Shown piece by piece: positions 12,222 through 26,885 of a DNA stretch of 64,000 bases. The DNA comes from Synchiropus splendidus (taxonomy: Eukaryota > Chordata > Actinopteri > Syngnathiformes > Callionymidae), in NCBI RefSeq assembly GCF_027744825.2, contig NC_071334.1, positions 38,665,437-38,729,436 of the forward strand, read 5' to 3'. Each line of letters starts with the position of its first letter. The stretch's first letter is position 1. The notes below the pieces were generated by a model. That model did not search any database, was not told where the DNA came from, and saw only the letters and a list, made by a program, of their open reading frames with translations. Position numbers and translations under genes: made by a program.

Positions 12222-15200
12222 CAGCCTGAGATAAGGTGGGTTTCGGAACGCCAAACATAAAAGTGTTGATAACTTTCGAAAAACACTTCAGACAGCTTAG
12301 ATTTGATGTGCAACTACTAGAAAGACCCTTTCTGCTATAGTGGGAGGTTAAAATTTCATGTTCTGAAGCTTCCCTGAAAAGTTATGCCACAATGCACAAA
12401 AATGCTTTTCAGCCAGAGATAAGGTGGGTTTCGGAACGCCAAAAATAAAAGTGTTGATAACTTTCGAAAAACATTTCAGACAGCTTAGATTTGATGTGCA
12501 ACTACTAGAAAGACCCTTTCTGCTATAGTGGGAGGTTAAAATTTCATGTTCTGAAGCTTCCCTGAAAAGTTATGGCACAATGCACAAAAACTCTTTTCAG
12601 CCTGAGATAAGGTGGGTTTCGGAACGCCAAACATAAAAGTGTTGATAACTTTCGAAAAACACTTCAGACAGCTTAGATTTGATGTGCACCTACTAGAAAG
12701 GCCCTTTCTGCTATAGTGGGAGGTTAAAATTTCATGTTCTGAAGCTTCCCTGAAAAGTTATGCCACAATGCACAAAAACGCTTTTCAGCCTGAGATAAGG
12801 TGGGTTTCGGAACGCCAAACATAAAAGTGATAATAACTTTCGAAAAACACTTCAGACAGCTTAGATTTGATGTGCACCTACTAGAAAGGCCCTTTCTGCT
12901 ATAGTGGGAGGTTAAAATTTCATGTTCTGAAGCTTCCCTGAAAAGTTATGGCACAATGCGTAAAAACGCTTTTCAGCCTGAGATAAGGTGGGTTTCGGAC
13001 CGCCAAACATAAAAGTGTTGATAACTTTCGAAAAACACTTCAGACAGCTTAGATTTGATGTGCAACTACTAGAAAGACCCTTTCTGCTATAGTGGGAGGC
13101 AATAATTTCATGTTCTGAAGCTTCCCTGAAAAGTTATGGCACAATGCACAAAAACGCTTTTCAGCCTGAGATAAGGTGGGTTTCGGAACGCCAAACATAA
13201 AAGTGTTGATAACTATCGAAAAACACTTCAGACAGCTAAGATTTTATGTGCAACTACTAGAAAGACCCTTTATGCTATAGTGGGAGGTTAAAATTTCATG
13301 TTCTGAAGCTTCCCTGAAAAGTTATGGCACAATGCACAAAAACGCTTTTCAGCCTGAGATAAGGTGGGTTTCGGAACGCCAAACATAAAAGTGTTAATAA
13401 CTTTCGAAAAACACTTCAGACAGCTAAGATTTTATGTGCAACTACTAGAAAGACCCTTTATGCTATAGTGGGAGGTTAAAATTTCATGTTCTGAAGCTTC
13501 CCTGAAAAGTTATGGCACAATGCACAAAAACGCTTTTCAGCCTGAGATAAGGTGGGTTTCGGAACGCCAAACATAAAAGTGTTAATAACTTTCGAAAAAC
13601 ACTTCAGACAGCTAAGATTTTATATGCCACTACTAGAAAGACCCTTTCTGCTATAGTGGGAGGTTAAAATTTCATGTTCTGAAGCTTCCCTGAAAAGTTA
13701 TGCCACAATGCACAAAAACGCTTTTCAGCCTGAGATAAGGTGGGTTTCGGAACGCCAAACATAAAAGTGTTAATAACTTTCGAAAAACACTTCAGACAGC
13801 TTAGATTTGATGTGCACCTACTAGAAAGGCCCTTTCTGCTATAGTGGGAGGTTAAAATTTCATGTTCTGAAGCTTCCCTGAAAAGTTACGGCACAATGCG
13901 TAAAAACGCTTTTCAGCCTGAGATAAGGTGGGTTTCGGAACGCCAAACATAAAAGTGTTAATAACTTTCGAAAAACACTTCAGACAGCTAAGATTTTATA
14001 TGCCACTACTAGAAAAACCCTTTCTGCTATAGTGGGAGGTTAAAATTTCATGTTCTGAAGCTTCCCTGAAAAGTTATGCCACAATGCACAAAAACGCTTT
14101 TCAGCCTGAGATAAGGTGGGTTTCGGAACGCCAAACATAAAAGTGTTAATAACTTTCGAAAAACACTTCAGACAGCTTAGATTTGATGTGCACCTACTAG
14201 AAAGGCCCTTTCTGCTATAGTGGGAGGTTAAAATTTCATGTTCTGAAGCTTCCCTGAAAAGTTATGGCACAATGCGTAAAAGCGCTTTTCAGCCTGAGAT
14301 AAGGTGGGTTTCGGAACGCCAAACATAAAAGTGTTGATAACTTTCGAAAAACACTTCAGACAGCTTAGATTTGATGTGCAACTACTAGAAAGACCCTTTC
14401 TGCTATAGTGGGAGGCAATAATTTCATGTTCTGAAGCTTCCCTGAAAAGTTATGGCACAATGCACAAAAACGCTTTTCAGCCTGAGATAAGGTGGGTTTC
14501 GGAACGCCAAACATAAAAGTGTTGATAACTTTCGAAAAACACTTCAGACAGCTTAGATTTGATGTGCACCTACTAGAAAGACCCTTTCTGCTATAGTGGG
14601 AGGTTAAAATTTCATGTTCTGAAGCTTCCCTGAAAAGTTATGCCACAATGCACAAAAACGCTTTTCAGCCAGAGATAAGGTGGGTTTCGGAACGCCAAAA
14701 ATAAAAGTGTTGATAACCTTCGAAAAACATTTCAGACAGCTTAGATTTGATGTGCAACTACTAGAAAGACCCTTTCTGCTATAGTGGGAGGTTAAAATTT
14801 CATGTTCTGAAGCTTCCCTGAAAAGTTATGGCACAATGCACAAAAACGCTTTTCAGCCTGATATAAGGTGGGGTTCGGAACGCCAAACATAAAAGTGTTA
14901 ATAACTTTCGAAAAACACTTCAGACAGCTAAGATTTTATATGCCACTACTAGAAAGACCCTTTCTGCTATAGTGGGAGGTTAAAATTTCATGTTCTGAAG
15001 CTTCCCTGAAAAGTTATGGCACAATGCACAAAAACGCTTTTCAGCCTGAGATAAGGTGGGTTTCGGAACGCCAAACATAAAAGTGTTGATAACTTTCGAA
15101 AAACACTTCAGACAGCTTAGATTAGATGTGCAACTATTAGAAAGACCCTTTCTGCTATAGTGGTAGGTTAAAATTTCATGTTCTGAAGCTTCCCTGAAAA

Positions 15201-16357
15201 GTTATGGCACAATGCACAAAAACGCTTTTCAGCCGGAGATAAGGTGGGTTTCGGAACGCCAAACATAAAAGTGTTGATAACTTTCGAAAAACACTTCAGA
15301 CAGCTTAGATTTGATGTGCACCTACTAGAAAGGCCCTTTCTGCTATAGTGGGAGGTTAAAATTTCATGTTCTGAAGCTTCCCTGAAAAGTTATGGCACAA
15401 TGCGTAAAAACGCTTTTCAGGCTGAGATAAGGTGGGTTTCGGAACGCCAAACATAAAAGTGTTAATAACTTTCGAAAAACACTTCAGACAGCTTAGATTT
15501 GATGTGCAACTACTAGAAAGACCCTTTCTGCTATAGTTGGAGGCTAAAATTTCATATTCTGAAGCTTCCCTGAAAAGTTATGGCACAATGCACAAAAACG
15601 CTTTTCAGCCTGAGATAAGGTGGGGTTCGGAACGCCAAACATAAAAGTGTTAATAACTTTCGAAAAACACTTCAGACAGCTAATATTTGATGTACAACTA
15701 CTAGAAAGACCCTTTCTGCTATAGTGGGAGGTTAAAATTTCATGTTCTGAAGCTTCCCTGAAAAGTTATGGCACAATGCACAAAAACGCTTTTCAGCCTG
15801 AGATAAGGTGGGTTTCGGAACGCCAAACATAAAAGTGTTGATAACTATCGAAAAACACTTCAGACAGCTAAGATTTTATGTGCAACTACTAGAAAGACCC
15901 TTTATGCTATAGTGGGAGGTTAAAATTTCATGTTCTGAAGCTTCCCTGAAAAGTTACGGCACAATGCACAAAAACGCTTTTCAGCCTGAGATAAGGTGGG
16001 TTTCGGAACGCCAAACATAAAAGTGTTAATAACTTTCGAAAAACACTTCAGACAGCTTAGATTTGATGTGCACCTACTAGAAAGACCCTTTCTGCTATAG
16101 TGGGAGGTTAAAATTTCATGTTCTGAAGCTTCCCTGAAAAGTTATGGCACAATGCACAAAAACGCTTTTCAGCCTGAGATAAGGTGGGTTTCGGAACGCC
16201 AAACATAAAAGTGTTGATAACTTTCGAAAAACACTTCAGACAGCTTAGATTAGATGTGCAACTACTAGAAAGACCCTTTCTGCTATAGTGGGAGGTTAAA
16301 ATTTCATGTTCTGAAGCTTCCCTGGAAAGTTATGGCACAATGCACAAAAACGCTTTT
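12222..16357. repeat. 22-monomer higher-order unit, copy 1 (4136 bp)
   Basis: Followed directly by a second, slightly shorter copy. Shared rare variants: ctcttttcag at 12591 and 16727, and ggaccgcc at 13000 and 17136, both 4136 bp apart; then gtaaaagcgc at about 14276 and 18224 and gttacggcac at 15953 and 19901, both 3948 bp apart. The offset falls by one monomer because this copy has an extra ctaagattttatatgccac monomer near 13914-14101, preceded by a gttacggcac/gcgt monomer, that the second copy lacks. Confidence 0.85.
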
Positions 16358-19300
16358 CAGCCTGAGATAAGGTGGGTTTCGGAACGCCAAACATAAAAGT
16401 GTTGATAACTTTCGAAAAACACTTCAGACAGCTTAGATTTGATGTGCACCTACTAGAAAGACCCTTTCTGCTATAGTGGGAGGTTAAAATTTCATGTTCT
16501 GAAGCTTCCCTGAAAAGTTATGCCACAATGCACAAAAATGCTTTTCAGCCAGAGATAAGGTGGGTTTCGGAACGCCAAAAATAAAAGTGTTGATAACTTT
16601 CGAAAAACATTTCAGACAGCTTAGATTTGATGTGCAACTACTAGAAAGACCCTTTCTGCTATAGTGGGAGGTTAAAATTTCATGTTCTGAAGCTTCCCTG
16701 AAAAGTTATGGCACAATGCACAAAAACTCTTTTCAGCCTGAGATAAGGTGGGTTTCGGAACGCCAAACATAAAAGTGTTGATAACTTTCGAAAAACACTT
16801 CAGACAGCTTAGATTTGATGTGCACCTACTAGAAAGGCCCTTTCTGCTATAGTGGGAGGTTAAAATTTCATGTTCTGAAGCTTCCCTGAAAAGTTATGCC
16901 ACAATGCACAAAAACGCTTTTCAGCCTGAGATAAGGTGGGTTTCGGAACGCCAAACATAAAAGTGATAATAACTTTCGAAAAACACTTCAGACAGCTTAG
17001 ATTTGATGTGCACCTACTAGAAAGGCCCTTTCTGCTATAGTGGGAGGTTAAAATTTCATGTTCTGAAGCTTCCCTGAAAAGTTATGGCACAATGCGTAAA
17101 AACGCTTTTCAGCCTGAGATAAGGTGGGTTTCGGACCGCCAAACATAAAAGTGTTGATAACTTTCGAAAAACACTTCAGACAGCTTAGATTTGATGTGCA
17201 ACTACTAGAAAGACCCTTTCTGCTATAGTGGGAGGCAATAATTTCATGTTCTGAAGCTTCCCTGAAAAGTTATGGCACAATGCACAAAAACGCTTTTCAG
17301 CCTGAGATAAGGTGGGTTTCGGAACGCCAAACATAAAAGTGTTGATAACTATCGAAAAACACTTCAGACAGCTAAGATTTTATGTGCTACTACTAGAAAG
17401 ACCCTTTATGCTATAGTGGGAGGTTAAAATTTCATGTTCTGAAGCTTCCCTGAAAAGTTATGGCACAATGCACAAAAACGCTTTTCAGCCTGAGATAAGG
17501 TGGGTTTCGGAACGCCAAACATAAAAGTGTTAATAACTTTCGAAAAACACTTCAGACAGCTAAGATTTTATGTGCAACTACTAGAAAGACCCTTTATGCT
17601 ATAGTGGGAGGTTAAAATTTCATGTTCTGAAGCTTCCCTGAAAAGTTATGGCACAATGCACAAAAACGCTTTTCAGCCTGAGATAAGGTGGGTTTCGGAA
17701 CGCCAAACATAAAAGTGTTAATAACTTTCGAAAAACACTTCAGACAGCTAAGATTTTATATGCCACTACTAGAAAGACCCTTTCTGCTATAGTGGGAGGT
17801 TAAAATTTCATGTTCTGAAGCTTCCCTGAAAAGTTATGCCACAATGCACAAAAACGCTTTTCAGCCTGAGATAAGGTGGGTTTCGGAACGCCAAACATAA
17901 AAGTGTTAATAACTTTCGAAAAACACTTCAGACAGCTTAGATTTGATGTGCACCTACTAGAAAGGCCCTTTCTGCTATAGTGGGAGGTTAAAATTTCATG
18001 TTCTGAAGCTTCCCTGAAAAGTTATGCCACAATGCACAAAAACGCTTTTCAGCCTGAGATAAGGTGGGTTTCGGAACGCCAAACATAAAAGTGTTAATAA
18101 CTTTCGAAAAACACTTCAGACAGCTTAGATTTGATGTGCACCTACTAGAAAGGCCCTTTCTGCTATAGTGGGAGGTTAAAATTTCATGTTCTGAAGCTTC
18201 CCTGAAAAGTTATGGCACAATGCGTAAAAGCGCTTTTCAGCCTGAGATAAGGTGGGTTTCGGAACGCCAAACATAAAAGTGTTGATAACTTTCGAAAAAC
18301 ACTTCAGACAGCTTAGATTTGATGTGCAACTACTAGAAAGACCCTTTCTGCTATAGTGGGAGGCAATAATTTCATGTTCTGAAGCTTCCCTGAAAAGTTA
18401 TGGCACAATGCACAAAAACGCTTTTCAGCCTGAGATAAGGTGGGTTTCGGAACGCCAAACATAAAAGTGTTGATAACTTTCGAAAAACACTTCAGACAGC
18501 TTAGATTTGATGTGCACCTACTAGAAAGACCCTTTCTGCTATAGTGGGAGGTTAAAATTTCATGTTCTGAAGCTTCCCTGAAAAGTTATGCCACAATGCA
18601 CAAAAACGCTTTTCAGCCAGAGATAAGGTGGGTTTCGGAACGCCAAAAATAAAAGTGTTGATAACCTTCGAAAAAAATTTCAGACAGCTTAGATTTGATG
18701 TGCAACTACTAGAAAGACCCTTTCTGCTATAGTGGGAGGTTAAAATTTCATGTTCTGAAGCTTCCCTGAAAAGTTATGGCACAATGCACAAAAACGCTTT
18801 TCAGCCTGATATAAGGTGGGTTTCGGAACGCCAAACATAAAAGTGTTAATAACTTTCGAAAAACACTTCAGACAGCTAAGATTTTATATGCCACTACTAG
18901 AAAGACCCTTTCTGCTATAGTGGGAGGTTAAAATTTCATGTTCTGAAGCTTCCCTGAAAAGTTATGGCACAATGCACAAAAACGCTTTTCAGCCTGAGAT
19001 AAGGTGGGTTTCGGAACGCCAAACATAAAAGTGTTGATAACTTTCGAAAAACACTTCAGACAGCTTAGATTAGATGTGCAACTATTAGAAAGACCCTTTC
19101 TGCTATAGTGGTAGGTTAAAATTTCATGTTCTGAAGCTTCCCTGAAAAGTTATGGCACAATGCACAAAAACGCTTTTCAGCCGGAGATAAGGTGGGTTTC
19201 GGAACGCCAAACATAAAAGTGTTGATAACTTTCGAAAAACACTTCAGACAGCTTAGATTTGATGTGCACCTACTAGAAAGGCCCTTTCTGCTATAGTGGG

Positions 19301-20305
19301 AGGTTAAAATTTCATGTTCTGAAGCTTCCCTGAAAAGTTATGGCACAATGCGTAAAAACGCTTTTCAGGCTGAGATAAGGTGGGTTTCGGAACGCCAAAC
19401 ATAAAAGTGTTAATAACTTTCGAAAAACACTTCAGACAGCTTAGATTTGATGTGCAACTACTAGAAAGACCCTTTCTGCTATAGTTGGAGGCTAAAATTT
19501 CATATTCTGAAGCTTCCCTGAAAAGTTATGGCACAATGCACAAAAACGCTTTTCAGCCTGAGATAAGGTGGGGTTCGGAACGCCAAACATAAAAGTGTTA
19601 ATAACTTTCGAAAAACACTTCAGACAGCTAATATTTGATGTACAACTACTAGAAAGACCCTTTCTGCTATAGTGGGAGGTTAAAATTTCATGTTCTGAAG
19701 CTTCCCTGAAAAGTTATGGCACAATGCACAAAAACGCTTTTCAGCCTGAGATAAGGTGGGTTTCGGAACGCCAAACATAAAAGTGTTGATAACTATCGAA
19801 AAACACTTCAGACAGCTAAGATTTTATGTGCAACTACTAGAAAGACCCTTTATGCTATAGTGGGAGGTTAAAATTTCATGTTCTGAAGCTTCCCTGAAAA
19901 GTTACGGCACAATGCACAAAAACGCTTTTCAGCCTGAGATAAGGTGGGTTTCGGAACGCCAAACATAAAAGTGTTAATAACTTTCGAAAAACACTTCAGA
20001 CAGCTTAGATTTGATGTGCACCTACTAGAAAGACCCTTTCTGCTATAGTGGGAGGTTAAAATTTCATGTTCTGAAGCTTCCCTGAAAAGTTATGGCACAA
20101 TGCACAAAAACGCTTTTCAGCCTGAGATAAGGTGGGTTTCGGAACGCCAAACATAAAAGTGTTGATAACTTTCGAAAAACACTTCAGACAGCTTAGATTA
20201 GATGTGCAACTACTAGAAAGACCCTTTCTGCTATAGTGGGAGGTTAAAATTTCATGTTCTGAAGCTTCCCTGGAAAGTTATGGCACAATGCACAAAAACG
20301 CTTTT
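16358..20305. repeat. 22/21-monomer higher-order unit, copy 2 (3948 bp)
   Basis: Second copy of the unit at 12222-16357 with one monomer fewer. It carries the same late series: gtaaaagcgc; caactattag with tggtagg; agccggagat; caggctgag; the atagttggaggctaaaat type with catattctg; ggtggggttcgg with ctaatatttgatgtac; gataactatcg with ttatgct; then gttacggcac. A third version of this series appears at about 43.4-45.5 kb, where the gttacggcac/gcgt monomer of copy 1 is retained. Confidence 0.85.
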
Positions 20306-23300
20306 CAGCCTGAGATAAGGTGGGTTTCGGAACGCCAAACATAAAAGTGTTAATAACTTTCGAAAAACACTTCAGACAGCTTAGATTAGATGTGCAACTA
20401 CTAGAAAGACCCTTTCTGCTATAGTGGGAGGTTAAAATTTCATGTTCTGAAGCTTCCCTGGAAAGTTATGGCACAATGCACAAAAACGCTTTTCAGCCTG
20501 AGATAAGGTGGGTTTCGGAACGCCAAACATAAAAGTGTTAATAACTTTCGAAAAGCACTTCAGACAGCTTAGATTTGATGTGCAACTACTAGAAAGACCC
20601 TTTCTGCTATAGTGGGAGGCAATAATTTCATGTTCTGAAGCTTCCCTGAAAAGTTATTGCACAATGCACAAAAACGCTTTTCAGCCTGAGATAAGGTGGG
20701 TTTCGGAACGCCAAACATAAAAGTGTTGATAACTTTCGAAAAACACTTCAGACAGCTTAGATTTGATGTGCACCTACTAGAAAGACCCTTTCTGCTATAG
20801 TGGGAGGTTAAAATTTCATGTTCTGAAGCTTCCCTGAAAAGTTATGCCACAATGCACAAAAATGCTTTTCAGCCAGAGATAAGGTGGGTTTCGGAACGCC
20901 AAAAATAAAAGTGTTGATAACTTTCGAAAAACATTTCAGACAGCTTAGATTTGATGTGCAACTACTAGAAAGACCCTTTCTGCTATAGTGGGAGGTTAAA
21001 ATTTCATGTTCTGAAGCTTCCCTGAAAAGTTATGGCACAATGCACAAAAACGCTTTTCAGCCTGAGATAAGGTGGGTTTCGGAACGCCAAACATAAAAGT
21101 GTTGATAACTTTCGAAAAACACTTCAGACAGCTTAGATTTGATGTGCACCTACTAGAAAGGCCCTTTCTGCTATAGTGGGAGATTAAAATTTCATGTTCT
21201 GAAGCTTCCCTGAAAAGTTATGCCACAATGCACAAAAACGCTTTTCAGCCTGAGATAAGGTGGGTTTCGGAACGCCAAACATAAAAGTGTTAATAACTTT
21301 CGAAAAACACTTCAGACAGCTTAGATTTGATGTGCACCTACTAGAAAGGCCCTTTCTGCTATAGTGGGAGGTTAAAATTTCATGTTCTGAAGCTTCCCTG
21401 AAAAGTTATGGCACAATGCGTAAAAACGCTTTTCAGCCTGAGATAAGGTGGGTTTCGGAACGCCAAACATAAAAGTGTTGATAACTTTCGAAAAACACTT
21501 CAGACAGCTTAGATTTGATGTGCAACTACTAGAAAGACCCTTTCTGCTATAGTGGGAGGCAATAATTTCATGTTCTGAAGCTTCCCTGAAAAGTTATGGC
21601 ACAATGCACAAAAACGCTTTTCAGCCTGAGATAAGGTGGGTTTCGGAACGCCAAAAATAAAAGTGTTGATAACTTTCGAAAAACATTTCAGACAGCTTAG
21701 ATTTGATGTGCAACTACTAGAAAGACCCTTTCTGCTATAGTGGGAGGTTAAAATTTCATGTTCTGAAGCTTCCCTGAAAAGTTATGGCACAATGCACAAA
21801 AACGCTTTTCAGCCTGATATAAGGTGGGTTTCGGAACGCCAAACATAAAAGTGTTAATAACTTTCGAAAAACACTTCAGACACCGAAGATTTTATATGCC
21901 ACTACTAGAAAGACCCTTTCTGCTATAGTGGGAGGTTAAAATTTCATGTTCTGAAGCTTCCCTGAAAAGTTATGGCACAATGCACAAAAACGCTTTTCAG
22001 CCTGAGATAAGGTGGGTTTCGGAACGCCAAACATAAAAGTGTTGATAACTTTCGAAAAACACTTCAGACAGCTTAGATTAGATGTGCAACTATTAGAAAG
22101 ACCCTTTCTGCTATAGTGGTAGGTTAAAATTTCATGTTCTGAAGCTTCCCTGAAAAGTTATGGCACAATGCACAAAAACGCTTTTCAGCCTGAGATAAGG
22201 TGGGTTTCGGAACGCCAAACATAAAAGTGTTGATAACTTTCGAAAAACACTTCAGACAGCTTAGATTTGATGTGCACCTACTAGAAAGGCCCTTTCTGCT
22301 ATAGTGGGAGGTTAAAATTTCATGTTCTGAAGCTTCCCTGAAAAGTTATGGCACAATGCGTAAAAACGCTTTTCAGGCTGAGATAAGGTGGGTTTCGGAA
22401 CGCCAAACATAAAAGTGTTAATAACTTTCGAAAAACACTTCAGACAGCTTAGATTTGATGTGCAACTACTAGAAAGACCCTTTCTGCTATAGTTGGAGGC
22501 TAAAATTTCATATTCTGAAGCTTCCCTGAAAAGTTATGGCACAATGCACAAAAACGCTTTTCAGCCTGAGATAAGGTGGGTTTCGGAACGCCAAACATAA
22601 AAGTGTTAATAACTTTCGAAAAGCACTTCAGACAGCTAATATTTGATGTACAACTACTAGAAAGACCCTTTCTGCTATAGTGGGAGGTAAAAATTTCATG
22701 TTCTGAAGCTTCCCTGAAAAGTTATGGCACAATGCACAAAAACGCTTTTCAGCCTGAGATAAGGTGGGTTTCGGAACGCCAAACATAAAAGTGTTGATAA
22801 CTATCGAAAAACACTTCAGACAGCTAAGATTTTATGTGCAACTACTAGAAAGACCCTTTCTGCTATAGTGGGAGGTCAAAATTTCATGTTCTGAAGCTTC
22901 CCTGAAAAGTTATGGCACAATGCACAAAAACGCTTTTCAGCCTGAGATAAGGTGGGTTTCGGAACGCCAAACATAAAAGTGTTAATAACTTTCGAAAAAC
23001 AGTTCAGACAGCTTAGATTTGATGTGCACCTACTAGAAAGACCCTTTCTGCTATAGTGGGAGGTTAAAATTTCATGTTCTGAAGCTTCCCTGAAAAGTTA
23101 TGGCACAATGCACAAAAACGCTTTTCAGCCTGAGATATGGTGGGTTTCGGAACGCCAAACATAAAAGTGTTGATAACTTTCGAAAAACACTTCAGACAGC
23201 TTAGATTAGATGTGCAACTACTAGAAAGACCCTTTCTGCTATAGTGGGAGGTTAAAATTTCATGTTCTGAAGCTTCCCTGGAAAGTTATGGCACAATGCA

Positions 23301-23313
23301 CAAAAACGCTTTT
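20306..23313. repeat. 16-monomer segment with a distant copy at 45871-48878
   Basis: Shares private variants with 45871-48878 at a constant 25565-bp offset, which is 136 monomers minus the 3 bases lost at 38580 and 44193. Shared marks: attgcac (20657 and 46222), ggagattaaaat (about 21180 and 46745), caccgaag (about 21882 and 47447), aggtaaaaattt (about 22687 and 48252) and aaacagttcag (about 22998 and 48563). The match ends near 23313, where the following monomer is gttgata here but gttaata with cgggacgcc in the other copy. Confidence 0.85.
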
Positions 23314-23689
23314 CAGCCTGAGATAAGGTGGGTTTCGGAACGCCAAACATAAAAGTGTTGATAACTTTCGAAAAACACTTCAGACAGCTTAGATTAGATG
23401 TGCAACTACTAGAAAGACCCTTTCTGCTATAGTGGGAGGTTAAAATTTCATGTTCTGAAGCTTCCCTGGAAAGTTATGGCACAATGCACAAAAACGCTTT
23501 TCAGCCTGAGATAAGGTGGGTTTCGGAACGCCAAACATAAAAGTGTTAATAACTTTCGAAAAACACTTCAGACAGCTTAGATTAGATGTGCAACTACTAG
23601 AAAGACCCTTTCTGCTATAGTGGGAGGTTAAAATTTCATGTTCTGAAGCTTCCCTGGAAAGTTATGGCACAATGCACAAAAACGCTTTT

Positions 23690-25193
23690 CAGCCTGAGAT
23701 AAGGTGGGTTTCGGAACGCCAAAAATAAAAGTGTTGATAACTTTCGAAAAACATTTCAGACAGCTTAGATTTGATGTGCAACTACTAGAAAGACCCTTTC
23801 TGCTATAGTGGGAGGTTAAAATTTCATGTTCTGAAGCTTTCCTGAAAAGTTATGGCACAATGCACAAAAACGCTTTTCAGCCTGAGATAAGGTGGGTTTC
23901 GGAACGCCAAACATAAAAGTGTTGATAACTTTCGAAAAACACTTCAGACAGCTTAGATTTGATGTGCACCTACTAGAAAGGCCCTTTCTGCTATAGTGGG
24001 AGGTTAAAATTTCATGTTCTGAAGCTTCCCTGAAAAGTTATGCCACAATGCACAAAAACGCTTTTCAGCCTGAGATAAGGTGGGTTTCGGAACGCCAAAC
24101 ATAAAAGTGTTAATAACTTTCGAAAAACACTTCAGACAGCTTAGATTTGATGTGCACCTACTAGAAAGGCCCTTTCTGCTATAGTGGGAGGTTAAAATTT
24201 CATGTTCTGAAGCTTCCCTGAAAAGTTATGGCACAATGCGTAAAAACGCTTTTCAGCCTGAGATAAGGTGGGTTTCGGAACGCCAAACATAAAAGTGTTG
24301 ATAACTTTCGAAAAACACTTCAGACAGCTTAGATTTGATGTGCAACTACTAGAAAGACCCTTTCTGCTATAGTGGGAGGCAATAATTTCATGTTCTGAAG
24401 CTTCCCTGAAAAGTTATGGCACAATGCACAAAAACGCTTTTCAGCCTGAGATAAGGTGGGTTTCGGAACGCCAAAAATAAAAGTGTTGATAACTTTCGAA
24501 AAACATTTCAGACAGCTTAGATTTGATGTGCAACTACTAGAAAGACCCTTTCTGCTATAGTGGGAGGTTAAAATTTCATGTTCTGAAGCTTCCCTGAAAA
24601 GTTATGGCACAATGCACAAAAACGCTTTTCAGCCTGATATAAGGTGGGTTTCGGAACGCCAAACATAAAAGTGTTAATAACTTTCGAAAAACACTTCAGA
24701 CAGCTAAGATTTTATATGCCACTACTAGAAAGACCCTTTCTGCTATAGTGGGAGGTTAAAATTTCATGTTCTGAAGCTTCCCTGAAAAGTTATGGCACAA
24801 TGCACAAAAACGCTTTTCAGCCTGAGATAAGGTGGATTTCGGAACGCCAAACATAAAAGTGTTAATAACTTTCGAAAAGCACTTCAGACAGCTAATATTT
24901 GATGTACAACTACTAGAAAGACCCTTTCTGCTATAGTGGGAGGTTAAAATTTCATGTTCTGAAGCTTCCCTGAAAAGTTATGGCACAATGCACAAAAACG
25001 CTTTTCAGCCTGAGATAAGGTGGGTTTCGGAACGCCAAACATAAAAGTGTTGATAACTATCGAAAAACACTTCAGACAGCTAAGATTTTATGTGCAACTA
25101 CTAGAAAGACCCTTTCTGCTATAGTGGGAGGTTAAAATTTCATGTTCTGAAGCTTCCCTGAAAAGTTATGGCACAATGCACAAAAACGCTTTT
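23690..25193. repeat. 8 monomers repeated at a 9-monomer (1692-bp) offset, copy 1
   Basis: Shared with 25382-26885. The variant gaagctttcctg occurs at about 23840 and 25532, and ggtggatttcgg at about 24836 and 26528, each 1692 bp apart. Monomer 25194-25381 completes the nine-monomer period. A third, more diverged version begins near 49.8 kb: it has the gaagctttcctg variant at about 49969 but not the ggtggattt variant. Confidence 0.85.
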
Positions 25194-25381
25194 CAGCCTG
25201 AGATAAGGTGGGTTTCGGAACGCCAAACATAAAAGTGTTGATAGCTTTCGAAAAACACTTCAGACAGCTTAGATTTGATGTGCACCAACTAGAAAGACCC
25301 TTTCTGCTATAGTGGGAGGTTAAAATTTCATGTTCTGAAGCTTCCCTGAAAAGTTATGCCACAATGCACAAAAATGCTTTT

Positions 25382-26885
25382 CAGCCAGAGATAAGGTGGG
25401 TTTCGGAACGCCAAAAATAAAAGTGTTGATAACTTTCGAAAAACATTTCAGACAGCTTAGATTTGATGTGCAACTACTAGAAAGACCCTTTCTGCTATAG
25501 TGGGAGGTTAAAATTTCATGTTCTGAAGCTTTCCTGAAAAGTTATGGCACAATGCACAAAAACGCTTTTCAGCCTGAGATAAGGTGGGTTTCGGAACGCC
25601 AAACATAAAAGTGTTGATAACTTTCGAAAAACACTTCAGACAGCTTAGATTTGATGTGCACCTACTAGAAAGGCCCTTTCTGCTATAGTGGGAGGTTAAA
25701 ATTTCATGTTCTGAAGCTTCCCTGAAAAGTTATGCCACAATGCACAAAAACGCTTTTCAGCCTGAGATAAGGTGGGTTTCGGAACGCCAAACATAAAAGT
25801 GTTAATAACTTTCGAAAAACACTTCAGACAGCTTAGATTTGATGTGCACCTACTAGAAAGGCCCTTTCTGCTATAGTGGGAGGTTAAAATTTCATGTTCT
25901 GAAGCTTCCCTGAAAAGTTATGGCACAATGCGTAAAAACGCTTTTCAGCCTGAGATAAGGTGGGTTTCGGAACGCCAAACATAAAAGTGTTGATAACTTT
26001 CGAAAAACACTTCAGACAGCTTAGATTTGATGTGCAACTACTAGAAAGACCCTTTCTGCTATAGTGGGAGGCAATAATTTCATGTTCTGAAGCTTCCCTG
26101 AAAAGTTATGGCACAATGCACAAAAACGCTTTTCAGCCTGAGATAAGGTGGGTTTCGGAACGCCAAAAATAAAAGTGTTGATAACTTTCGAAAAACATTT
26201 CAGACAGCTTAGATTTGATGTGCAACTACTAGAAAGACCCTTTCTGCTATAGTGGGAGGTTAAAATTTCATGTTCTGAAGCTTCCCTGAAAAGTTATGGC
26301 ACAATGCACAAAAACGCTTTTCAGCCTGATATAAGGTGGGTTTCGGAACGCCAAACATAAAAGTGTTAATAACTTTCGAAAAACACTTCAGACAGCTAAG
26401 ATTTTATATGCCACTACTAGAAAGACCCTTTCTGCTATAGTGGGAGGTTAAAATTTCATGTTCTGAAGCTTCCCTGAAAAGTTATGGCACAATGCACAAA
26501 AACGCTTTTCAGCCTGAGATAAGGTGGATTTCGGAACGCCAAACATAAAAGTGTTAATAACTTTCGAAAAGCACTTCAGACAGCTAATATTTGATGTACA
26601 ACTACTAGAAAGACCCTTTCTGCTATAGTGGGAGGTTAAAATTTCATGTTCTGAAGCTTCCCTGAAAAGTTATGGCACAATGCACAAAAACGCTTTTCAG
26701 CCTGAGATAAGGTGGGTTTCGGAACGCCAAACATAAAAGTGTTGATAACTATCGAAAAACACTTCAGACAGCTAAGATTTTATGTGCAACTACTAGAAAG
26801 ACCCTTTCTGCTATAGTGGGAGGTTAAAATTTCATGTTCTGAAGCTTCCCTGAAAAGTTATGGCACAATGCACAAAAACGCTTTT
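25382..26885. repeat. 9-monomer-offset repeat, copy 2
   Basis: Second copy of 23690-25193 with the same private substitutions. Class order departs after 26885, where a gttaata/cacc monomer follows instead of the gttgatagc type found after copy 1. Confidence 0.85.
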